DNA of 64,000 bases, taken from NCBI GenBank assembly GCA_002778195.1, contig PCDI01000005.1, positions 151,908 through 215,907 of the forward strand, in the 5' to 3' direction. Origin of the DNA: Raffaelea ambrosiae. Its lineage: Eukaryota > Ascomycota > Sordariomycetes > Ophiostomatales > Ophiostomataceae. Of this stretch, positions 22,857 through 34,545 are shown piece after piece (position 1 is the first letter of the stretch; each line of letters starts with the position of its first letter). The notes beneath the pieces are model-generated. The model was not told where the DNA came from. It was given only the letters and a program-made list of their open reading frames with translations, and did no database searches. The position numbers were made by a program, and so were the translations under genes.

Positions 22857-25800
22857 GGTCTGGGTAGTCGAGACGCTGGAGCCGGCGGGCGGCGAAAACG
22901 CCTCGGGGAGGAAAGGGGGGTGAGGTGAGAAAAAGGAGTGTAAGTAGGAGCGAGGTTGTGGAAGGGAGTGGTGAGGACGGCGCAATGATCACTGCTGGAT
23001 GAGGCAAAGACGGCGACCAAAGAGGCAGTTGGTGATGATGTCCTCACACAAGACGGCAACGTACACAACGCGAACAGGTGTCACAGCCGGCACAATGTCG
23101 ACGTCGTGTAGCAGAGACGGAAGACGCCTGCCTTGATGAACTCCACACGTTGGCAACGGCGCGGGGTGGAGATTGGCTTATCGAAAAAAGAAGGTACGGT
23201 CCCTCGGGATAGACAGCCAGATTGGCGATGGGACTATTTTCGCGTAGTGAACCTTTGGAGCTTCTCGAAGCTCCCGTGGAAGCTTTGGATGGCCGAGGAT
23301 GGTGTGCGTCCTCTGCACCGGCCACACCTGACAGGCCAGCGTATTTTTCGTTTTTCCTTCGTTTTTTTTTTCCCGTCCAGTTCTCCACTACAGGGCCACA
23401 GCTATAGGGCGATGGCACACGGGGGAAGGAAGGAAAAAAAACCACGTAAAAACGTGGATTTATCGAGCCCTTTTTTTTATCCCGCACCGAGGAGCAACAA
23501 AACCACAGAAGAAGAAGCAGCAGCCACAGAAAAAGCGCAAGGCGTATAAATGGCTGCAGCAACAGGAGCGGCACAGTGTCGGCGACTGACAACGGCTTCT
23601 TCTTTGGACGTTCTAGATGGCCAGATGGTTCAACAGCTGCTCTCCAGCAGAGGCGTGCTGCAGGCAGCACTGCCAATCAGAAGGAGACGGTGTCTCGGAA
23701 ACCGTTGGATGATGTGCCCCAAGAGAAGACGGGCAACAAAACAAGGCCGGGCAGGTCCCGACAGTCTGGAAACGGGGTGCTGGGAAGGGGGACAAAAGAA
23801 AAGAGAGACCAGGTCGAGGGCGATAAGCAGCCAGGATAGGAAAACGGTATGTAATGAGAATCAATAGAGCCGCGGTGCTGTAGGAGATCAGGGCGGGTGC
23901 CAGGCACAGGAAAGAAGCAGCGTTGATTGTGTGCTCAGGTTGACGAGTTTCGAAAGATAAGAAAAAAGACGATGACAGGTTGTGTGTGAGTAAAGAAAAG
24001 AGAAGAATGGGTTGGTTTTATGTAATGTGAATGGAATTTGGGGGGGACTGTCAAATAATAAAAACGAGAGAAAGGGCTTTGGGCTTTGGGCTTTGGGGCT
24101 GGGGGGGGGGGTGACCAAGGAAGAGGAGGGCAGGAACGGCGAGGAGGGCGAGAACGGACTGGAAAAAGCAAGAACGAGAAGACGAGAAAGGTTATAAAAA
24201 AGAAAAGAAAAAAGAGCAGAAATTTTATAAAATGGAATAAACCAAACGAGAACGAACGGACAGGCCAGAGTAATAGAGAGTAACAGTGTTTTACTATGTG
24301 AGCCAGGACCAGCAAAGAGAACAGCAGGAGCGAACAACAGGAGTAGAGAGAACGAGCGTTTCTTGTTCGCTCCTTCCTTGCCTGCTGCTCCTGCCTCTCC
24401 ACCTCCACCCTACTCGTGTGTTTTGGGGGGGTTTTTTTGGCCCTTACTTTTTGGCAACTTGCTCTTTCCTCGCACCCTCCCCCTCTTGTCCTCCGCACAC
24501 CCCCCCTCCCCATCCTATCGTGGGCTGGTCCTTCCCACCTTTGCAGACCGCGGGAAGGCAGTCAGCTGCGTGGCCAGGTCTTTTGTTGAGCCACTGAAGT
24601 CTCACCCCCGCGCGCCAGCACGTACAAAAGTAGCAGTTCCTGTAAGCGTGTGAAAAAAGCAATACGTTTAACTACGAGGCAATGCGCTGCGAGTATTCCT
24701 GTGTTTGTCCTTTGTTTCTCCAGGTCTGCCGCCCATAACAGCCAATATTGCAACAGGTCTGCCTGTTATTGCCTTGTTTCCCCCATCCCAGGCAGCGAAC
24801 ACCCCTGTTGCATTGCCGTTTGGGTCTACGAGAATGGGGTGCTCAGGAGGGCTCGCAATAATACTCGGAGGCCATGAGAAGCAGAAGCATACGAGGAGTA
24901 CCACATAGTAACTAGTTAGGGATACGTTTGCAAGTACACAGTCGTATCTTCATGCGAGAAAGCCGGTGCTGCTGCTCGCAAGTGCATGGCATCTCAGTAA
25001 GTGGCCATGTGTTTGTATAAGCCAATGGCGAGGCGAAATGGCGAGAGGGAAAATTTTTCTTTTTCCCAACGCTGATCTCCTAGAATGGCGGCCAGGACGA
25101 AGTACCAAGTATTAGTATGGTTGGGCCGGCCGGACTGGTGTGGGCGCTGTGTTGTGTTGTGTTGTTGGTTCGCCGGCTGGCCCAGGGCCCAGGTCAGTCC
25201 GGCGGCCACACTTAGCGCTGTCTTGCTGAAATTGCATGCCCGCGGATTTCCCACCAAAAGCGCTGGCAGGGTACCCCGTACTGAGATCATCTTTCATCGT
25301 GCGCGGCACCCTGAAGAGAGCTAGGCGGCACCCTAAAGCCCAAGCGCGGCTCCTTTGTCCCTTCGGACTTTGCTTACTCGCTAGTGTAGTCTTGGCCGTT
25401 TTGGGGGGGTTGCTGCCGAAGTCGGGCTTTGAAAGGAAGGCGAATGGGGCGGCGAACATAACAGCAGGGTTAGCTTAAAGAATTGGTTAGTTAGTTAATA
25501 GAATAAACAGAACAAACCCAATCCAGCTCCCCCCCCCCCAAAAAAAATGAAAAGAGAAAAGAGGCTGACACGTTCGACACGTTCTACGGGGATTTAGTGC
25601 TCCTACGAGACTCTCCACATTCTCTGAAGCATCTGACTAACGGCCTCAGGAGCTTTTGCCGAGAGGAGACAGCAGGACTGGCGTGGCTGTTGAAGAACGG
25701 AACGCCGGGTTCTGGGGTGGCCAATCTCTTCAGCAGAGCTTTATGGACATTCGGGTTATAACACATAGTGCTTTGTAAGATGCTTTCACGCCTTGCTTGA

Positions 25801-26643
25801 TCACCCATCCTTGGACATGTGTGTGACCTCCCATTGGCGCCGATGGTGTCAGTTCATATAGCCTGAGAGCACTGCGAAGTCGGGGACGCCGTCGCTTGTG
25901 GCTGTCGCTTGTGGTTGCAGTGGTGAGCTTGCAGCGTACAAGTGTGTGCGCGTGTGGTGAGTTGTGCATGAGAACGTCGGGCAATGTGGTCTGTGGCCAG
26001 TCTGTTTTACATAGTATGTTTTCGTGGGCGAGTCGGTGCCAGTGCCAGCAAATTTCCCCAAGTTCTCCCGGCTGGTAAGTGCCCTGCGCGGGCATGGCCG
26101 ACCGTCCAGGCGTCTTCCCCCTCCAAGCATCTTACTTTTTTTTTCGCGTCACCTGAGCCATTTGGTGACGAGGGGAAGCCGTGGAAAATGTGGTCCTTGG
26201 CGCATTCCTTGTTGAGCACCAAAGCCCACTCTGCAAAAGTGTCCGAGCTCATCGGAGTCCGCCGAGCTAACCAGAAAACCCAATGAACCCACCAGAGAAC
26301 CCACCACAAAGTCACCACAGCGCCCATCCAAAGGTACCTGCCCAGAACACGCCGAAGCTACAGGGTGCCCACCACACCGGCTGTACTCCTGCGGTACCCC
26401 ATCTTCGTTTCCCCTCTTTATTCCCTTTCTCTTTTCGTATTCTTCTTTTTTTCTTTTTCTGGGTTTTTATCTGTTCTTTCTCTTCTCGGCTTTTACTATG
26501 CAATTTTTATGGCTCGCTCAGTTTCATAGTGCCCATTAGATTTCTTTCCTCTTTGAGTCTTATTTGCATCTGCCTTAATACCACGTATATTACATTGTAC
26601 ACTCTGGTAAATATACACACCCCTGTCCAGTCCGATGCACATA

Positions 26644-26679
26644 CTGTTGCCCATCCTGTTGCCCATCCTGTTGCCCATT
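26644..26679. repeat. Three tandem 12-bp units
   Basis: ctgttgcccatc occurs twice in perfect tandem and a third time with a final c-to-t change. Non-coding context. Confidence 0.8.
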
Positions 26680-27209
26680 TTGCACCTTGTCTTCGCCTGC
26701 CCATGCCTGCCCTTGCTTCTCCCCTACCCTCTCCCCTCGTCTTTTTTTGTTAGGCAAAGGCGGGGGACCAAGTTGCCGTGTATTGGGGCGACGTGGGCAC
26801 TGCATCTCCTCGGAGGAAAAGCGGAGCATAGTGCTTTACTGCTTTTTGCTGTTGTGCATCGACTGCATGCTGGTCTGCACAAATGAAAAAAAGCACTCCC
26901 CAAAAACACCCATAATGTATTACGAGTACTCGCACGCGCGTTTACTGAATGCGAACTCCTGAGTACTCATGCGAACCCCCGTCCAAGAGTTATTTTTCCG
27001 AAACCAAACATTAGTGTCGGCTTGTGGCACGCAATCAGTCCATCATCGGAGCCCATTAAAAGAAGCCCACCAGAGGATCCAAAGCCAGGACATCATGACC
27101 ATGGAGCGCCCACCTCCTGTAGACCCACTTTGGCGCCCCTACCCTCGCGTGAGGTTGTATTGCCCGTTGGGTTCACGGCTGGCGAGGCTGGCGAGTGTTG
27201 TGTGTACGA

Positions 27210-27229
27210 TACGAGTACTCGTACTCGTA
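27210..27229. repeat. Palindrome TACGAGTACTCGTA with an extra TACTCGTA unit
   Basis: A perfect 14-bp palindrome at 27210-27223, followed by another overlapping TACTCGTA at 27222-27229. Related copies lie at 26921, 26961 and 27375. Confidence 0.8.
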
Positions 27230-27283
27230 CTCCGTAGATAAGATGGAAGCAAAAAGTGAAAAAATATAAATATACATATATAA

Positions 27284-27299
27284 CCCCCCCCCCCCCCCC
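27284..27299. repeat. Homopolymer C16
   Basis: Sixteen consecutive C following an AT-rich stretch, in gene-free DNA. Confidence 0.9.
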
Positions 27300-29453
27300 T
27301 AAAAAAAAACCCTCAAGGCAATAAGATACATGGCACGATGTGTTCGTGGTCTGCCCACGCAGACTGCCGCGCACTACGAGTATGCCATATCAGAGAAGTA
27401 GACTTCAGAAAAGTAGGATCCCGAGTACATGTGGGAAGTACGGATATCTTTACAGGTAAGCTACGTCGTAAGCATACGAGTGCCCGTAGTGTAAGATAAC
27501 TACTATGTACATAGTACACAACGTGCGAATCTGTCCTCCCACCCTTCGCCAGGATCAAAAGGATCAAAAAGAACCGCACTTGTAGCCCACACCGGAAACG
27601 ACGCCATCAGTAGCCAGTACAGAGAGCCACCCTACCACACCTGGCGCCCACCATACCTCCACCCTGCCTGTGTCCAAGCTGCTTCCAAGCACGCCAGCCA
27701 GGCAATGAAACGGCACCAAGTTTTCTAGAAGGATTCTAGCGCGGCCCCTTTGCAACCTTTTGCGAGCAAGCCCCCTTTGTGCAATCCCACAATGCCTCGC
27801 CCCCAATTTGTGCGTGTGTGTCGATCTCCGGTTCTCGCAGGTGGAGAGTGGCAATCTTAACAGAGAAATGATCTCATTCTGTAGAGCGAGCAAGTTCCAA
27901 GTCTCGAGAGAAGTCTCCTTCGCACCGTCGCATCGTGTCTTTTCTCTTCTTTCGTTCAGTGTGGCTGGCCCGGCTCGCCTAGCTGGCCTGACAGGCCTCG
28001 CATTTCCTACGTCTCATCCACCACCCTACCCTTTGTTCTTTGATCTTTCTGGAAATCTTACCCGGATGGCGCGCTTTTCAAGATGCTTCTCTAGCTTCCT
28101 GGAAGTCCCTGCTTCCCTTGTGACCCGGTCCGTGCAATATAGCACCCCCCCCCCAACACAGCGTTGTTGGCCCGTCTGAGTCGTTTGATTCGTCTGCCCA
28201 TGCTCCCTTTCGATCCTGTTGGTTCCTTTTGGTCCATCCTGGATTGTTCTTTTCTTCTTTTGTTGTTCTTTTATCGTTTCATTGTTCGCTGCCCGTGCCG
28301 TCTTACTTATGAGTACATGCCTTGCTTGCTTTTTTTGCGTGTGCCTCGTCTGGCGCATCTTGCGCTGTCCTGTCGCATCCCACTTTGTTTCGAACACCGG
28401 GAGCTTACCCGTTGTGTCTGGCCCCTGGTTCCATTCGCAAAACTACGAAAAGGGGGCCCTCTGGTGTTCCTCGGCCGTGCATGTTCTGTGTTCCTGCATG
28501 CCGGTAATTGGACACGAAATCTTCCCACCTGGCCGACCTGTGGATGCTGCACGCTTGAGAGAAAAGTATGGCCCATCTGCGATTAGGCACGTTCCGTTGT
28601 AAGATACTCACGCCATCCTATGTACGATACAATGCATACCCACGAAAAGTGGCGACAATTTGCCATTAGGCAATTCCTATACCGGCGAGTGCTTCCGTTT
28701 GCAGGCAAGGCAGCGGCATCCCACGCATCTCTCGCTCATCTCTATATGAAATGCGCCTGTGGCCACTTCTGCCGATGCACTGCTCAATTAGCAACTTACC
28801 ATCGCGGTTAACGTGCCTATGTAACTGCATCTGGCAAGTGCCCTCTATACATTGGAGACTGCTAGTCGTGTATTAGCTCCTCTTGCCAACAACAGCCACG
28901 AGCGCCTCGTACATACTAATTAGTTATGTAGTAAGATACACTCGTAGCAACCACCACCGTTGAGTGTGGCTTGCCTCTGGCGGAAGTCGTGGCGCAGTGA
29001 TGACTCATCACCGACTTTTGTTTTTGTTTGTTGCTAGTGCACGGGAAGGAGCTTGGGCCACGCTGAAAGTAAACAAAGCCCCCCTCCACATCGCCCCTGC
29101 CTTTTTGGCCCAAACACACGCGCGCTCCTTTCCACTCGTCAGGACAACAAGAGAAGCCTAAGGAATGGCAAAGACGTCCGTCAACGGCGCGTGATCTGCG
29201 ATCTGTAGTCGACAATTTTTGTTTCCTTGACACCAAAAGCCCGCTCTCCGGGAGAGACTTTGCGACATCATTGCCCTTGTGAACCGGCCAGGTGATCTGA
29301 GGACAAGACATAAAGCCCGCGGCTTGGTTTGTTTACCTTTTGGGTTTCCAGCAGTTCCTCCTCCGCTGGGATCCAACCCTGGAAGATTCTTCCACACCCA
29401 CACCACGCATTGGTTTTCCTTAATACGCCAGATAAGCATCTAAAAGCATCGCC

Positions 29454-31993
29454 ATGGCTCCAATGACCAGGCGTCGATCAGCTCGGCTAGCCAGTGTCTC
29501 CAAGGTAAGGCCTATTCATTGTGCTGTTATGTTGATACCCATGTCGATATAGGCTTCCAAACTGCTGACAATGCTCTCTGCTATGTACAGATTCCACTTG
29601 GAGCCACGGCCGGCCAGAGTCTTGCTTCCCTGGCTGAGCGGGATGAGACGCCTGAGGAAGAAGATGCGCAGCCACGGCAGCCCGCCGTGTCTGCCGAGTC
29701 CCCATTCTCGCCGTCTCGGAGGTTGCCTCGGACGCCAGCCAGCTCGTCGCCAAACAAGCCATCCCAGTCGGAGATGCACCCCAGCAAGACGCACACAGCC
29801 CATGGCCCCACGTCGTCGGCCCTTCGCCTGGGCTTTGCCGACATCCAGCCCGCGAGACTCAAGAGCGCCTCGAAAACACACAACTTTGACGACGATGACG
29901 CGCCCGAACCATCCGCAGAAGTAACAGCAGCCATGCTTCAGGCCACACCGTCCAAGGTGTCGACTGCCCCGCCTTCGTCGGCATTCACCTTCCGTTTCAC
30001 GCGGCAGAGCGGTGCGACCAACGACCTAGGGCTAAGCGACGAGGCTCGCCGCATGATGGAAGAGCTGCGTGAGGAGGCCAGCAAGATCCGGGCCGACCTC
30101 GAGGTCCAGCGCGAGCAGGAACAGGCACGAGCCGAGGCTGCTGGAGAAATTGACGTGATCGAAGTCAATGGACGCCGCATTGCCAAGCCAAAGACACGCG
30201 CCGGACGCTACAGTGCTGCCCACACTGCCGAGTTCCAAAAGATGGACTCCATTGCCAACCACCCATCGGCCTTCCGCGCTGCGCCGGGCCGTACCACGCC
30301 CTTCAAGGCCGCCGCGACATCGTCAACGTGTGCAGGTACAGCCTCCGGACCGGTCTCCAGCCAGGCGCGTGGTCTTAAGCGGACCCAGTCCAAGGCGAAC
30401 CTGGACGACACGCCAGGATCTGCGGCGCGTCCACAGTCGGCCAAGCCAGCAGTTGCGGTGTCGGCATCTCGCTCAGTCTCCAAGAAGCGATTCAACCCGC
30501 TTTTTGGCGACAGCAGTGCCAAGCAAGGGGCCACGACGACAGCGTCTCCGCAGAAGTCGCATCTGCCCTATGGCAACGAGTTCATGTCAGCAGCCAAACG
30601 AGCCAAGCAGCACCTTGGCGACGATGCGTCTAGCAGCCGCCCCCTGTCGCGCGATGGCAGCTTCCTGCCACGACCTGCAACGGCCAACGGCAAAGAGTTG
30701 TCGGCGGGCAGCACACACAGCGCTGGCCTTGCCCGCTCGCACACCATGGCGTCTCTTTCGACGCCGACCAAAGCCTCGCTTGCCCGTACAGCGGGCGCCA
30801 AGACCCCGGAGCCCACCAGCAGCATGCTTCACAAGACTCCTAGCAAGAGCTGTCTGAAAAAGTCTGCCACGACTAACAATCTGCGCACGTCGGCACACCG
30901 TGAGTCTGGTCGGGCTGCTGCAAATACGGCGGATACGGCGACATCGGCAGCAAAGAGTGCTCTTCCTCTCCCGGCTGGATCTGCGCCCACGATGCACTTG
31001 TCCCAGACACCGGCGCCAGCACGCGTCATGAAGCCCCTGCCTCGCTTCCCCGTCCCTGCCACCACGCCGCGGCGCCGGCTGTCGAAGCACGTCGCATTCA
31101 CGCCGTCTACCCAGCGCGCAGTCCTGGCGGAGAGGTCGCCTTCTCTCTTCCGATCTGGTATTCCTCGGTCGGCATCAAAGCCGAATCTGATGGAGGCTGC
31201 GGCGGCAGATGCAGCTCGGTCTGGACCCTCTGTGCCTGCCAAGAATTCCCCGAGCGTTCGTCGTTTTGGCGCCACAGTCGCATACCCGGATCTGTCGCGT
31301 CATCTGCTGTCTGAGCAGACAGATGAGACGGAAGAGGAAGACATTCCGGCTTCGCCATCAGCCAAAGCGGATCTCTCGAAGCCGCTACCTTCGATCCCGG
31401 GCACGTTCACCTTCCGAAGCGACAAGACGATCAACTTTGGCGCATCGTCGCCTGGTGGGTTTGGCTCGTCGCCTGGGCAGGTCAGCCTGCGTCAAGTGCG
31501 GCAGTCGATGGTGCCGGCAACTGCACCTGCGCCTGCACCTGCACATGCATCTGCGCCAGGTCCTGCCTCGCTGGGCATGATCCCGAGGATCCCTGGCAGC
31601 TTCCCCGGCAGCAGCATTTTCTCTGCGCTAGTAGCCACGAATGGGCCGAACAAGGAAAACACAAAGCCGGTGCCCATCAGCATCCCGCACGGCATTGCCA
31701 ACAAGAAGCGACACCGGGTCAGCGAGGCCGAGGAGCAGGCAGAGCAGGAGGCGTCGGACCGTGCAGCCAAGAAGCGTAAGGATGCAGTCGTGCCCGAGGG
31801 CGAGGCACTGCTGGCGCCTCGACTGACGGCGAATGGTGGCACCGGCAGCATACGGGCCACGCCGCAGAAGATCCAGCTGCACTCCAGTTTCTCCGGAAGT
31901 ACTACGGGCAAGACTCCTGGTTCGGCCAAGAAGCGGCCAATCCTGAGTATGAGCCGGCTAAATAGTCTGGCCCGGCCGAAGCTGCGGAAGTAA
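29454..31993 (+). CDS. Large disordered nuclear-type protein, conserved hypothetical
   Basis: Two exons, 29454-29504 and 29591-31993, with an 86-bp GT..AG intron; 817 aa. Exon 1 encodes MAPMTRRRSARLASVSK, an Arg-rich N-terminus typical of nuclear or chromatin proteins. The long second exon is mostly Ser/Ala/Pro/Lys-rich and predicted disordered. Two segments look constrained: GLSDEARRMMEELREEASKI, a short helical or coiled-coil block near residue 155, and EVNGRRIAKPKTRAGRYS just after. A KHVAF motif near residue 520 fits the RVxF-type docking site of protein phosphatase 1 (inference). Many Ser/Thr-Pro and TP-x-K sites suggest cell-cycle kinase phosphorylation. It resembles proteins annotated only as hypothetical in other filamentous fungi. 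The C-terminus is basic (MSRLNSLARPKLRK). Function unknown. Confidence 0.8.
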
Positions 31994-32667
31994 CCGGCTC
32001 ATAGAAGGACGAGGCAAGAGGAGATGTTCCATTTTTGGGGAGTTTTGGCTTTTGGTGGTGTTTTGGCAGTTGGTCGATCGGGCCATTGTTTGGCTCTTGG
32101 AGGGATGGTGTATTCAGGGAGAAACGTGGCCTGCAACGCCGCGCCCATTCTCTCTACACACTCCTCCTCCTTCACACTCTCTTTGTAACAATAGCAAGCA
32201 CAATGGAATGGGCTCGATGGAGAATAGGGACCGAAAAGGCCCGATGGCAGATTGGGGAACACAAGGAATGGAAAGCCGGCTACGGAGTATCTGCCTTTTT
32301 GATTTTTATTTGGAGTTATTTTCTGTATCATTCGGACTTGCTTTTACAACTGAAATGCAATTGAGGAAATTGGCATGACAAGAAGGCAGTTTCTGTGTGA
32401 AAACAATTGTCGTCATATGGATCTGAAGCCGAGTTGATCTGTACCGTGGGCGCAAGTGGGCGCGCCAGACGCTAATCCCAATGGGGCAAGCACCTTACCT
32501 TTCCCCACATACGTATCTGGCTGCACACTAGAGCGCGTTTTCTTGAAAACTACACCCAACCCTGACTGAAATATCGACGACGACTCCTCGTACCCTTGGC
32601 CATTGACCAAACACCAAACACCACACTCCCGTCTCCCCGCTCCCAACTCTCCCTCAAAGCTGCGGTC
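31994..32667. other. Intergenic (3' UTR and Med10 promoter)
   Basis: 674 bp between two co-oriented genes. It should hold the 3' UTR of the upstream nuclear-type gene and the Med10 promoter. No ORF of interest. Confidence 0.6.
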
Positions 32668-33473
32668 ATGGCTCCAATCGAACCCAACGCCACCGACCAG
32701 GCGGAGAGTAAGTCTTGTCGCTGCAGGCACAAAATTGCCTGGCAATACTAAATACACAACAACCAACTAAACTGTTCTTCCCAGCCGCCATCCGCGACAC
32801 CATCCAGGCCCTCTACAACATTATGCTTCACACCAGCGCCTACGATGCCGCCGGCCCGCAGACATCGATTGACGCTCTCGTCGGCGAGGTTCATTCTCTG
32901 TCGCAAGGGCTGGGTGACGTCTCCTCCGCCGCCTCGTCTGGCGCACTGCTCCCTCAGCTCCCCCCGGATCTCCTCCAGTATGTCGAAGACGGCCGCAACC
33001 CGGACATTTACACCCGCGAGTTTGTCGAGCTCGTCCGCCGGACGAACCAGCTGCGTGCTGGCAAGAGCGCGGCGTTTTCGTCCTTCCAAGACGTGTTGGC
33101 GGGGCAGATACGGACGGCACTGCCGGAACTGTCGGGGGATGTGGACCGGGTGGTGTCGGGGACGAACGGACTGGCCCGGGAGGGAGGAACCAGAGGTGTC
33201 GCTCCTGCTGCTGCATCCTCTGCCCCTGCCGTATCTGCTGCCTCGTCACAGGTCAACAGCAGCAACAACAACAACAACAACAACAGTAGCAACAGCAACA
33301 ACGCCACGCCCGGATCGGAAGAACACAGCGTGGTCGACATGCTCGGCATGCTGCCGGGCACACCACAGGCGGCAGCGGCAGCTACAGGCGCGGAATCCGG
33401 TGCAGCAGCCGCCGCCGGCTCCGAGTCAGCGTTTGCCAAGCCCGCAGACCAGGACGCCATGCAGACGACATAG
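32668..33473 (+). CDS. MED10: Mediator of RNA polymerase II transcription subunit 10
   Basis: Two exons, 32668-32707 and 32785-33473, with a 77-bp GT..AG intron; 242 aa. The first exon (MAPIEPNATDQAE) joins in phase to TAIRDTIQALYNIMLH, the conserved opening of Med10/Nut2. The domain continues through LPPDLLQYVEDGRNPDIYTREFVE, the family's most recognisable motif, and ends about residue 135. Med10 is a small, essential subunit of the Mediator middle module linking activators to RNA polymerase II. Beyond the domain this copy has an Ala/Ser-rich tail with an Asn-rich run (NNNNNNNSSNSNN, near 33255-33303), making it longer than the 150-160 aa of yeast Nut2. Assignment is secure. Confidence 0.92.
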
Positions 33474-33527
33474 GGACGTGCGTCTGATGGTAGCCTGGGG
33501 CACGACGGTACCACGTACACTCTGGCG

Positions 33528-34022
33528 ATGACGGGGACGCCAGTGGCATCATCCGACGATGAGCAATTCGACGAGAAAGACAGCGCCGAGGATGTCTATT
33601 TTGCTGCGCTCGGAATGACCCAGCCGATCGGTATGGTCGACATGGGTTATCTTAGGAACATGAACAATACGAAATACGATGTCAGTCTGGGGCAGGAAGT
33701 TGGTTGTGGCCACGCCGCGGAGGGCTATGCGAATATGCCTGGTCGAGGGACACGACCCAAGACAGACTTTCCCGTGAGCTTTGAAGACGTCCCTGACAGC
33801 AGTGTCGGCCACGTCGTTGAAGACACGCACAGAAATGCGGACTGCGCCGGCGGCTGCAGCAGCGCCAATGTTCCAAGCAAGCTTCCCAAAATTGAGCACT
33901 GCAACAACGCGGCATCCGAGGCTCAACAGGCTGCCAACGCAGACCCAGTTGGCAGGGGCAGAAGCAGCCCCCGCCGCAATCCGCGGCGCCATTGCCGGAT
34001 TGCCGTACCCACGGAGGTCTGA
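33528..34022 (+). CDS. Doubtful ORF, hypothetical acidic protein
   Basis: A 164-codon ATG frame opening 54 bp after the Med10 stop (MTGTPVASSDDEQFDEKDSA). Composition is plausible for a soluble acidic protein with a basic Arg-rich end (SSPRRNPRRHCR), and third codon positions are moderately GC-rich. However, the opposite strand also carries a 147-codon ORF (33549-33992) of equally plausible composition, and neither matches a family I know. It may instead be Med10 3' UTR. Reported at low confidence. Confidence 0.3.
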   Translation: MTGTPVASSDDEQFDEKDSAEDVYFAALGMTQPIGMVDMGYLRNMNNTKYDVSLGQEVGCGHAAEGYANMPGRGTRPKTDFPVSFEDVPDSSVGHVVEDTHRNADCAGGCSSANVPSKLPKIEHCNNAASEAQQAANADPVGRGRSSPRRNPRRHCRIAVPTEV

Positions 34023-34545
34023 AGGGCGTAAACAAGCAGTGGTTTCTGCTCATTTAAAGAAGCGCAGTATACATATATGACTAGTGTACAATGTCCAGGC
34101 CCGAACATCAAGAGGCTTCCAGTGACTTACATCCTTCATTTCCAACATTCCAAGGCATTATCATTATCCACGGCAAGTTTGATCTGTTATAAGAGCTTTG
34201 TTTTTTATGAAATGTAATTACTGTAAAGAGCAAACAAAACACGCTACTCCCCTTGAAACGTATGCACATCCTCAACTCCAGCAAAAAAAAAAGTAGAAAA
34301 AAAAGTAGGAAAAAAAACAGGTGGCTCTCGATTTTCCTCGCCCCAGCATTAGCCGCCGAACTCCTCATTCGTCTCCTTAAAAGTACAATTATTGCTGTCC
34401 CCATGTTTCTGCTCCTGCAAGTGGTACCATGTTCGCAATGCATAATGGCCGCAACCAAGGATACTCCAAATCCCAAACAACAGAGAAGTCAGAAAGCGAT
34501 ACAAAAAAGGAAAAGTAAACCGTGTCTACGTTCATGTGCAACCAC
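34023..34545. other. Intergenic between convergent transcription units
   Basis: 523 bp, AT-rich, with A runs near 34285-34315. It holds 3' ends from both sides and no gene. Confidence 0.55.

Larger units (their letters stand above)
22857..29453. other. 6.6-kb stretch without a recognisable gene
   Basis: The left end contains the promoter and probably a long 5' UTR of the bZIP gene; no minus-strand ATG lies in the 140 bp before its start, so no close upstream ORF. The rest (about 23.1-29.4 kb) has many short ORFs with Cys/Arg/Ser-rich shadow composition and no domain I recognise. It holds G/C homopolymer runs (24101-24111, 27284-27299), a 3 x 12-bp tandem repeat at 26644-26679 and several TACGAGTA palindromes between 26.9 and 27.4 kb. 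The last few hundred bases are the promoter of the nuclear-type gene. Confidence 0.5.
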
